NCBI RefSeq assembly: GCF_905220415.1
Contig: NC_059538.1
Coordinates: forward strand, 7,874,001 to 7,938,000
Direction: 5' to 3'
Source of the DNA: Colias croceus
Taxonomy: Eukaryota > Arthropoda > Insecta > Lepidoptera > Pieridae
Length of the DNA: 64,000 nt
Below, piece after piece: positions 39,801-52,200 of the stretch (position 1 is its first letter; every line of letters begins with the position of its first letter). A model generated the notes under the pieces. It saw nothing but the letters and a program-made list of their open reading frames with translations, did not search any database and had not been told where the DNA came from. The translations under genes and the position numbers were made by a program.

Positions 39801-42800
39801 TAGATCACTATCTCTTATTTCATTTAGAAATCTCTTCACATGTATGTATTTTTATTTGTATGAAGACTTGAGAACGGAAAAATATTGTAGAAGGAAATGT
39901 ATCTTTATGTTTGTCGTGTTTGTCCTGTCGTTTAACGGATATTATATCACCTGTTTGAGTGATACTATATTATGATACTGGATTTTTATTTTTAAACATA
40001 TTGTTTGTTATCTTAATATATATAAATCTCGTGTCACAATGTTTGTCCTCAATGGACTCCTAAACCACTTAACCGATTATAATAAAATTCGCACACCATG
40101 TGCAGTTCGATCCAACTTGAGAGATAGGATAGTTTAAATCTCAAATCGTTTTAGAGAAAGCGGGCGAAGCCGCGGCCGGTAATCTAGTATTCTCATACTG
40201 TTGAATTCTTAATTAAAATTTAATCTATACATTGATGTTAGAAGTACTTCATCAAATTCTGAACCACAAGTCTTATCTCCAAACACGCTTCGTGAGCGGA
40301 AAAAGAGCTATTGTTATATTGTACATATATATATATATACAAACGCGAACAGTGAACAGTCTAACAAGAAATAGCAATTCGAACAGTTTGGATACGTCTG
40401 CCGCCTCCCGAGAGAAGATCTCTACCAAGTTTTGATTACGTTTGTCAGGCCACGTACGATCTAATTGTATTAGAAGCCGGAGATTCGATACCTGCTTGGC
40501 GTATGCTTTAAATTACAATGGATAAGTGTTTAAACTCTAGAATAAATTGTTATTTCAAAATGGCATTTTAATATAAATGCCATTTATGAAGATACCATGT
40601 ATTTTTTTAAACATAGAAATTAGAATACTAATGTAGTTCATATAGTACGAGATCCGGCTGCAGGATTAGTGCGTTCATCGGTTTTTTGCTGAAAACCGAA
40701 TTTTTATGTATATTTATAATTAGGAGAATATATATCGACTAGGTTGCCAGTCAAAATTTGGCCGCAAGCATGTTTAATTAAAATTTTTCTAATCGATTTT
40801 TGGGAAAAAAATTCGTTCACTTGTTTTTTGAATAAAATGTAGTCTACATCACGGCAAATGATATAAAGATTCAAAAAAATCACGGTTGCCGCTTTTCACC
40901 TGGCCGCAACATCATGGCAGCCTGGTGCAAACAGGTATGATTTCGATTCATTTTTACGTTCATAACGTACATTTATGAATCATATATCAAATTAAAGCTA
41001 ATTTTTTTCTATTTATTATCATATATGGTTGCCTAATTAAATCCGGCCGCAAATAAGGGTTGCCGGCTGTTAAAAATTATAAATATTTACGCCTATTAGT
41101 ACACCGACGCATTCGCGTGCGGCAGCGAAACAACGAGAAAAAGAGAGGATCGGCTGTTAATTATATTAAATCAATATTACTTTTTAAATTTGTCATTTTG
41201 AAAAGGACGACATATTTTCTTTCACTCAACCTTAAATATTCAACATCTTTAACAGCCGGCAACCCTTATTTGCGGCCGGATTTAAGTAGGCAACCATATA
41301 TGATAATAAATAGAAAAAAATTAGCTTTAATTTGATATATGATTCATAAATGTACGTTATGAACGTAAAAATGAATCGAAATTATACCTGTTTGCACCAG
41401 GCTGCCAAGATGTTGCGGCCAGGTGAAAAGCGGCAACCGTGATTTTTTAGAATCTTTATATCATTTGCCGTGATGTAGACTACATTTTATTCAAAAAACA
41501 AGTGAACGAATTTTTTTCCCAAAAATCGATTAGAAAAATTTTAATTAAACATGCTTGCGGCCAAATTTTGACTGGCAACCTAGTCGATATATATTCTCCT
41601 AATTATAAATATACATAAAAAGAATGCGTCGGTGTACTAATAGGCGTAAATATATATAATTTTTAACAGCCGGCAACCCTTATTTGCGGCCGGATTTAAT
41701 TAGGCAACCATATATGATAATAAATAGAAAAAAATTAGCTTTAATTTGATATATGATTCATAAATGTACGTTATGAACGTAAAAATGAATCGAAATCATA
41801 CCTGTCTGCACCAGGCTGCCAAGATGTTGCGGCCAGGTGAAAAGCGGCAACCGTGATTTTTTTGAATCTTTATATCATTTGCCGTGATGTAGACTACATT
41901 TTATTCAAAAAAACAAGTGAACGAATTTTTTTCCCAAAAATCGATTAGAAAAATTTTAATTAAACATGCTTGCGGCCAAATTTTGACTGGCAACCTAGTC
42001 GATATATATTCTCCTAATTATAAATATACATAAAAATTCGGTTTTCAGCAAAAAACCGATGAGCGCACTAATCCTGCAGCCGGATCTTAGACTAATACCT
42101 TTATTTCATCATTTTCGTAAACCAGATCCTAAACAAGTCTATTAAATTCAGTCTCTTGTCAATAAATTTAACTCAGTAAATGTTATTTTGGATTATTTTA
42201 AAATGTATCCTTTACAAAGACTTTCCTTATTTTTTATCAGGCATCTGATTATGAAATAGAAATATAAGATATTACGGCATTTGTAGCGCGAGAAAAAAAC
42301 AAAATTTAAATTGAGGAAATTTTGAACAAATAAATGTTTGATGTAGAATACCCCATGGCTCTATTTTAAACGGCTAAAAAAGGGAAGGAAACAAAAAAGA
42401 GCGTGTGTGCCGAGCACACGTGTCAGAAGTGAAACTTCTTTGGCAAGGTACCAAAAGCTACCAAAATCGTCACCTTACTCCATGACGTGCCGGTATTGCC
42501 ATGACGCGACCTTATATAACTACTCTCAACGCGCCTTAAGAAGTTTCACTTCAAAAATAGATTCAGTGATAACAATAACTTACGCAAGAACTTTTCCCTC
42601 ATATTCCAGGAAGCGTCGCAGGGCGTCGTTATGCGCGGTGGCCCGTTGAGGCGGCTGCACCGACTTCCACCGCTCCTTCTTCTTGTACGGGTCTTCCGGC
42701 AGATCCTCCTCCTTCGAAAGTTCCACGCCTTGTGACTGCAGCCATTCCTGTACACAATCAGAGATCTTAAGACAATATTTGTAATAATTAATCATCATTA

Positions 42801-43237
42801 GAGAAACTAGCTCTATCAATACCGAAAACAAGAAATTCATGTCAATAGCTGCATATCATATTATTGTGTGCTATGGTATTCCCATATTTTTCATATTAAA
42901 TAAATTTCCTCTCCAAAGTAGGTAAGTGATTTAATCGAGTTCTTTGAAAATTATTTTGTTAAAACCTCTTACCTACATACGCTAGAAATTAGATGGAGAA
43001 GTTTTCATTATATTTTTGTTATTTTATTTAGGTCAAAAAAATAGTAACTAGTGACGATGCTATACAATAAACACGATTCCCATTCATATTTGTCCCATCT
43101 GTTTAAACATAATATATTGAAAATCAATAATTCGATTGAATCTACGTTTTATTCTCTAATTTAAAGGCGGTATATAACCAACCCATCCAGTTTTTATTTT
43201 CAGCAGATTCACCATGAGCCTCCGTGGCGCAATTGGC

Positions 43238-43274
<37 letters not shown>

Positions 43275-46200
43275 GAGCCCACCCGGGGGCGGCTTATATT
43301 TTTGTTGAATTTTACTCAAAAAGGAAAAGTCCAGCACATAATACATTCTTTCAACATACGAAAGAAACGAAGATTCCTCTCGAAATCATTATGCATTTTT
43401 ATACTGATTCAGGATATTTTCTTTAAGCATATCTCTCAGCCCGTATAAAGTAAAATCATAATAATGTATGAAAATATATTATGTATTACTTCCTTATTTA
43501 TACTGGACATTGGCGAAGTCATATTTCGTGTAACCAATAATAATCAGCCAAAAGAAGAAAAATAAAAATTCGACAAAAAGTTCACAAAAAAGAGCCATCA
43601 GGGACATAATCAGTAAGAGGGAAAACCGGCCCTTATTTTTATATTGCATTGCATACAAAAATAAGGCATCATTAATTTATAACTGAATAATTGTACCTTC
43701 ATATTAAGTTATAATTATCTGAGCTTTTTAGCGTTTGATAGAAAATTTAATGATCACCAGTTTAGAAAATATTTTCTACAGAAATTAACTCGGAATAAAT
43801 AATTTTTTTTTGTATAATTTTGTATTTTACAGCCTAAACGCAAACAATCCTCACACAAACATGTTGTATTTTATTTACTAGGCGCCATTCTATACTTTGC
43901 CCTGTATAGTATTATATTAGAAGTGGTTTTGCCATCAAATATCGGAAACTGTTGGCCTCTATGCGTTGCGAAATCTCATGGTCTATAATCACAACAAGAC
44001 AATTTATATAAACATTGTTCTTTAAATATGAATTGTTTATGTGAAAAAAACAAACTATAGGTACGCTATATTTATATTAATTAATATGTCCTGCAGTTCA
44101 CGTTTATAAGGAGCAAGTTATTTTAACCTGAAATATGCTCGTACATCAAAACAGGTGTTCGTAATATCATTGGATATAATTTATTTCTGTTTTAGTTTTA
44201 TGAGATTTTATTATTTCATAATTTTTACACATAAAAGACGTCTTATTAGAAATATTTGTTAAAAGAAACGACTGCTTTAGAATCAGTATCAGTTACAGTT
44301 AGTTAGAGTACAGCTCTTACCACTTTCTTACCATGTTAAACTCTGTATATTATGTAAATAAGTAAGTTTTTCTGTAAGTACCTATACATTCAAGGCTACT
44401 AATGATTTATATTAGCAGTTTTTATTTCTACAAAAGTCATATTATTTGTTATAGTAGTAAGAGAAGTCAGATAAGTTTAAGATACATTTATATTCCCATT
44501 TTAAAGCCATTTATTTTACATCAAAATTGAATAAAGCAATAGCTTTTATTTCTTATATCAGTGGAATTTTACTAATTAACCGAAAACACCGGCTAAGTTT
44601 TTTTTATTACCGTTATACGGACGTATTTGGAGAACGGTTATCATTTACAAGTCGGATACCAAACGTAGCGGTAGTAACGTATTCAAAATGATTGAATTAT
44701 CACTGAATAATCCCGTTGTGCAAGCATATATCGTTCATTCAACCATCCTAGCCGGCAAGTTATTATTAATGAGCATTTTGACCGCTGCAGTGCGTATAAC
44801 GTTAAAAGTGTTCCCAAATCCAGAAGATGCAAGTTTTCTCAGAGGAAAAGTGAAGTTTGGTGACCCCACAGTGGAACGTGTGCGACGTGCTCATCGCAAT
44901 GATTTGGAAAATATTCCAGCGTTTTGGATACTTGCAGCTTTCTACTTGACGATCAACCCATCAGCTGCATGGGCTATTATGTTCTTCAGGGTGTACACTG
45001 CATGCCGTATTGTGCATACCATAGTATATGTTATCCCTGTGCCACAGCCGTCGAGGGCCCTTACTTTTGGTATTGCCTATGCTATAAAGATGTGTATGGC
45101 AGCGCAAATAATTTTATACTATATAACATCGATATAGAAAACATTATAGGTAACTGTAAAATTAGTGGTACGAGGGGTATCGTTTATTTTTTAACGTAAC
45201 ATTACTCGGTTTCCTTGACATTGGTGAAAGTTCAATGACCTATTATTATGTCATGTGTGTTCGTTGTTAAACATCCTTTACTCAAACGCTTATTAAAGTT
45301 CTTATGGACACAACGTGTATTTTTTATTTCTAGATATTAATTAAAAACTCTCGAACATACTAATAACTAATTAGCAATCGCAAAGGTGTTTATCATAACA
45401 CCTAATATTTACACAAATGAAGTTCACTGACCTCAGGTGATGTCGTCATAATATTTCAATCTAATCCAAAATTTAATCAAATATTAGATGCCCTAGGTAT
45501 GTTTTATTGTGTATAAATTGTAACTGTAAAGTATCAAGTTGTGAAAACATTAAAAGTTAATAATGTAAAATAAACATATTTTAAGAAATCGTTGTAAAAC
45601 GGAAACGCAAATATTGTTTTGCAACTTATGTAACATTTGTATCTATCCACTTGATATAATTATATCTCTGCTTCGAGCTCTGACATCATTCAGGCGCAGA
45701 CTCGCACGTTGATAAAACGTTGATCAAGTGTTTTACTCTTTAAAAAAATCTAGTAATATTAAAACAAAATGGTGCCTGTAACAATAGCAGAACCCGCTGT
45801 TCGTACGTTTATATTCTACTCCGGCGTATTGGGTGCGAAAATGTTGCTCATGTCATTTTTAACTGCGAGGCAAAGATACAGGAAAAACGTATTCGCCAAC
45901 GAGGAGGACGCAAAGGCAAAGAAGGGGATCGTGAAGTATGACGACCCAGACGTCGAGAGAGTTCGGCGGGCGCATTTGAATGACCTTGAGAATATTCCTG
46001 TGTTCTGGGTCCTGGGAGCATTGTACTTGACGACCGGTCCATCTGCAGCTACGGCAATCACGTTGTTCCGGGTGTACGCCGCTGGTCGCATTTTACACAC
46101 AATAGTGTATGCTGTCACACCTATACGTCAACCGGCTCGGGCCATCGCATTTGGAATACCTATGTTTGTCTCGCTGTTCATGGGGGCAAAGGTTGCAACA

Positions 46201-49200
46201 CATTACTTGGCAGATATGTAAATATATCATGTAGGTACTTGAAAACGGTCAAGCAGCATTTATAAAACATGTGATTTGTGATAATATGTGAAGTTTTATT
46301 ATTGTGCTTTATTCTATAATGCCTTAGAATTTCATAGACCTAAGATTCTAGATTTCTATAACTAAGATATTTTTTTTTTATATTATTAGTTATTAAATGT
46401 TGTGTTTATCATTCGAGTATTTTTTTTGCCCTATGTCCTACCTGTGTAGAATAAAAAATATTATCAATAAATATAAGGGTCGATGGTAGTCTGATATTAT
46501 CTTTATTATCTATCACGACCTGATAAAATTACCCATATTATAGGTAACTTATCTAGAATCAATACTTGAACGGTACATACAGAATTATTATTATTATTTG
46601 TGACAGTAATATTAGAGCTAGCGCGCAAGAGCAACTTTTGTCTCCGCAACTATTTTGTCTCTCCCATCAACTCTATGGGGAGTTGCGTCGCTACGTGCGC
46701 GCACTTTCTTACTAGCCCATAGAGTTGATGGGAGAGACAAAATAGTTGCGGAGACAAAAGTTGCTCTTGCGCGCTAGCTCTTACGTATAAATAAACCATA
46801 ATTATCAAAGCCTCCATTTTAAATTTAGAAATATAATTAACTTGTAATGTACCTATTAATAGGTAACTAATGATTCAAACACTTAAAAATTTATTTAAAT
46901 ATAAAGGTTCACTAAGCATCAAGGTTATTAACGACCGACGTGGTTTTATTATTATAAAACAAGCACCATCTGCAGTCAGTTATTATTTTTTTATATTAAT
47001 TACAAGGTCGTTGTGGACTTAATGACTGGTTTAATGATAATCTCTATTCTTTTATACTACATAGGTACTTATATTTGAACAAGGATTCTTGTTAAAATAA
47101 TGACGATTTACCTGGAAAGTCCTGATTTTACTTCTTTAACTTAGCACCAAAGTAAAAAAAGCAATGAGCAACCTATTTAATTTATTTTTCCAAAATCAAA
47201 GTAACCTGAGTAAGTACCTTCTATTGTATTTCACCTTAAACTTACCTAAAACATTATTTTTAAAACAGGACCAACTTTTATTGAGAATAACTTGAAAAGT
47301 AACAATAATACACACACAAATATTTTTAGGCGATTATCCTTATACAACTGTTATTTTACATTTCCAACAGCCATTTATTAGTCAGTACTCAATAGACCTA
47401 CGGTCAGTATCCTTATAGACTAGCAGATAAATGAAACGCGTTAACTTTTGACACAGAATACTTCTTGTGAGAACCATGACGCCTTTAACTTTAGACCAGC
47501 CAGTTCGCAGCTTCATATTTCACGCCAGTGTTTTGGGTTTGAAAATGTTATCCATGTCGTTTCTTACTGCGGTGCAGCGATTTCGTAAGAGAGCATTTGC
47601 CAATGAAGAAGACGCAAAGATTTTAGCCAAGAGCGTAGTGACATTAACCGATCCAGACGTGGAGAGAGTGCGCCGAGCCCATTTAAATGATCTAGAAAGT
47701 ATTCCACTGTTCTGGATTTTAGGCGGGTTGTACTTGACGATCGGCCCGTCTGCTGCTCTAGCTACAACCCTTTTCCGTACATATACAGTAAGTCGTATTG
47801 TACACACCGTTGTTTACGCAATCATACCATTACCCCAGCCAGCCCGTGGCATTGCGTTCGATATTTCATTTCTAATTACACTTTATATGGGAGCTCAAGT
47901 TATATCACATTATATAATGAGTTATTGAATGCTTCTTTTATTATTACATAACAACTGGTTTATTCAAGACCAAGTTCAATGTCATTGTTTAGATTATTAC
48001 GTGCTCGGAACGTATTTTAAGTAAAGATTTATTCTATAACAATTACAGGTTTGAAAACCGCGTGAAAATTCCACGAGTAGCGTTTCATACACTCAGAAAC
48101 AAACGTAGGTCCTATCGACAAAAGGATAATATTTTAATAATAATAATCATTATTTTGGATTATACTGTTTTAATAAAAGCTCTACGTATAATAATTATTT
48201 TTTAATATATCTTCCATGTATTCGTCAAAGGTTTAATTCTATGTACCTAAGTATAGATATTTTTATCATTACTTTTAGTTTATAAACGATAAAATATCTC
48301 TCCATTTTATATTTTATATTATCATCCTGTGTGCTTCGAGTGCTGACATCATTCAGTAATAGACTCGCACAGTAATACAACGTTTACCTCTCAGTCGGTG
48401 TTGATATATATCTGTCTTTGGAAAAACCAGTTTTATATCACAAAATGGGGCCTCTATCATTAGCTGAACCCGCCGTCCGTTCTTTTATTTTCTACTCTGC
48501 CGTGTTGGGTTTGAAAATGTTGTTCATGTCATATTTAACTGGTAAGCAAAGATTCAAGAAAAACGTATACGCCAACGTGGAAGATGCAAAAGCAAGGAAG
48601 GGAACAGTGAAGTATGACGACCCAGACGTCGAGAGAGTTCGGCGGGCCCATTTGAATGATCTTGAGAATATACCTGTTTTCTGGGTCTTGGGAGCATTGT
48701 ACTTGACGACGGATCCATCTACTTTTATAGCAACAACATTATTCCGGGTGGTTGCCGCGTGTCGCATCTTATATACAATAGTATATGCTGTTAAGCCCTT
48801 ACCTCAACCGGCTCGGGGAATCGCATTTGGAATACCTTTGTTAGCTTCGATATACATGGGGGCAAACGTTGTATTGTACTACCTGTTGGATCTATAATTA
48901 ATATGCACTTTAAAATCGTGAAGGAGTATTTGTAAAAACATGTGAGTGATGAAGTTGTATTATTGCACTTTTTACTGTAATGGTGTTGTATTTAGTACTT
49001 TAAAAAGACGTTGTCTTATATAATTAGTTAGTTATTAAATAAATTTGATTTTTTTTTATCATTCCATTGTATTTATTTGCCCTCAAGAATACCTTTAAAT
49101 ATTGTTACAAGTTCATCTGCGTAGGAAATGGTTGCAGATTGTTGAACTCAAACTCAAACTTAATTTCGTCTAAAAGATAGTAAGATACCTGGCTTTGAAA

Positions 49201-52200
49201 AATATATCAGGGGAGAGGATTACGGAGGGAGGAGTCTTAGTTCTTTTAAAATCATACACTTTAACAAAAATATTCATATAACAATTAACACAGACAAGAT
49301 TTCATGAATTTCCATCTCCCGGTGCACATACATCAAACGAACGCAGAGCTAGAGCTAGAGAGAGCATCCTTTCGTATTCTTTTTAGTGTAAACGAAAACT
49401 CGTATTCAGTGTTGTCCAGTATTAGAAAATACGTAGAATCTTTTCGAACGCACTAAGAACAACGAAAGAATGCTCTAAGTACGCCTGTTTAATGTTTATA
49501 CTAAAATAATTTGACATAGTGGGGTTAAAATGAGCATTCGGTCGTTTGATGTAAATGCACCTTTCCGCATATTCATAAATATACTCTCCATATAATACCA
49601 TGTAAGCTCTCTGGATACGTTTTTGCATCAGTTTTAGGTAAATTGAGTAATTTTATTCCAACAATAAAAACAAAAGTCTTATGATCCTATCGAAGGTGGC
49701 CAGAGATCTTAATTATCATTCAAACTTTTATATAATTACTCATATTAAATATGTAGAATTAATATTTGAATATTACTTATATTATATAAGTATATAAGTA
49801 TAATATTTTTGTATTTTGAGTATTCCCCAGTCAACCTGAAGTAATGTGTTCAATATTTCATTTTGCATTTTATTTTTATGTCACATATACCTATAATCAG
49901 TTATTAAATGTTCCCTTTAATTATTATCGCTCCGACAACTGGAGTAGGTATTCAGTACCAAGTTCAATGTCGTCGTTGTAAATTTATCAATTTCCTACTT
50001 ACTACGTTTATCGGACTGCTCGTACATTTAAGAAATATTTATTATCTAATAACGAAAATAATGTTAAAATTATTGTGTGAATTGTTTATTTACCACAATT
50101 AAATACTAGGTAAAAATTGTTTTTATGATTGATGATAAATCTAATATTTGTATTGTAGGTATGTAGTTAGTTATAATAAAGTATTAAGCTATTGCATACT
50201 TAGCTTCTATCGCGGGCTTTGAGTGCGGGGACCGAATCCAGAAATCCGTAACGAAAAAACCTCACGCTCCCCACTCCGACGGGCACGGAGGTGTCACTTG
50301 AAGGCAAGCTATGCAATAGCTTAACCGCGGCAGTCCCCGAGTGCCACATGTCTTTTTTTATTTTTTATGTTTTATACGAAATATAACGGGTACCAATCAC
50401 ATACCTATTAAGTTCGGAGGCATATACATTATACATTATACATAGTATTGTACAAGTGATTTCAATATTTATGTATTGTACAAGAATATCCATTGCAAAA
50501 GGATTAAAAAAGCAATTGTCATCATTAGTCTATTTTTCATATATTTTTGAATCAGTGATTATAAATCAAATTTTAAACACTATTTTTCCCTTGAATGACT
50601 CAAAATGACGATGCAGATTTTTGTTTGGTCACCTATAAAATAAATTACCCGTATGTCTTATTGCAATTTATTGTGAAATACATGCGTATTTTTCCTTTAA
50701 CTTAACTCAACTGTAGAAGGCAATGAAGACAATATTCATGGATGTCGTTTCGACATACTTTTTGCAAATCTTATAACCAACAATAATACCTACACGTAAT
50801 ACATAATACATGTAGTATGTACCTATTTACTGGCTAGCGCATGTAAAGGTATATAGGTAACTATTTTATTGGCTAGCCGTCCGCGTCGTGGACAATATAA
50901 AAACCACCCAAGCTATTCCTGGGCTATAAACACATTTACTTTAAGCCTGTCGACCTCACTTTTGGCTTTATTCTAAAAGCCATTCGAAGGTTTTACGGCA
51001 TCCATTCGTTTCACATTATAGCTCTGTTAATGCGAAAAAGAATCACATTTTGAATATAGAGCGCAGTATAGATTATTATTATACACGCATTCCAGGTTTA
51101 TATCTTTCATACATACATATCGATATAATATTACTCGTAACACGTTTATATTTGATTACACACGAGATGGTGGGTTTATTTTATGTCTACCTGAGCTGGT
51201 AAAGGAATTGCGCGTCACCAGAATCATTGCAGTTTAGTTCAGGAAATAACTTTTAGGTAGCGATACATTCACGCGAATATCTTTTAATACCTAACTCAGC
51301 CCCCGGAATCACAGACACAATAGAAAATCTATTGTGTCGTGGTCCGATCGGGCCGCTCGGGGCTCAATAGGTTAATATTACAAATGTCTAAAAATATATC
51401 AATGTAATTTCGATTAGTAGGTACCTATCATATTATCAATAAAAAAAATTATTTCTCAACTTCTCAAAGCACAGCAAATAATATAGGTATTCTCAAAGGA
51501 GCAATCATTTACATAATAGGTATGATGATGAGAATAATTGTGAGTGAAGGATCAGGACAAGATGAAATAAATAGGTATGTTGAAAAGTAATATCAGCAAA
51601 GTGCTGCTACAAATTTTCTCGGATTTACTAGACAATATGAGACAATGAAATTTCTTTTATAGAAAATGCAATTTTGCGAAGCGTCATTTTATTCTATGAA
51701 CATGATACCTAGTAAGTATATACTTTTACAGTATTATTCATGAGTATTGAATATTGTGATAACAGAAAATTATGTAATAATTTGCAAATTGACCATAATA
51801 ATAAAACAAAAATTAATCATGAATGAATTTGTCTTTGTTAATCGAGATCTAAAAATTAGAAATATGGAAAAATTAGAATCCAAAGGAATACAATCGAAGT
51901 ACCTATGTAGGTAGGTAACAATCGAATTCGTCAATCGAAAACAACCGGCACGGATTGATTGATGTACCTAACGATCGTGTACATTCCACCGCATTGTACT
52001 AAATGGATACCTACATACCCACATCGTATAGGTAGTACCTAAACAGTTTCAATTATTTTCTTGAAATAAATCGAGCAGTCAATATGATGAAAAGATATAT
52101 TTATCACTTAGATACATTTAGATAGGTATTTATCGTAACTTGTACTACTATTAGCAAGTGAATAATAATCAAAATGAAGAACGATACCTATTTATTCATT

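Noticed and set aside
45816..46118. Antisense open frames across the MGST-like genes (also 47520-47807 and 48492-48767)
   Set aside because: They mirror each other only because the sense genes are homologous; there are no features of real proteins.
48418..48444. N-terminal extension of MGST-like copy 4
   Set aside because: It would start at TTG, while the ATG at 48445 aligns with the start of copy 2 and gives the same 150-aa length.
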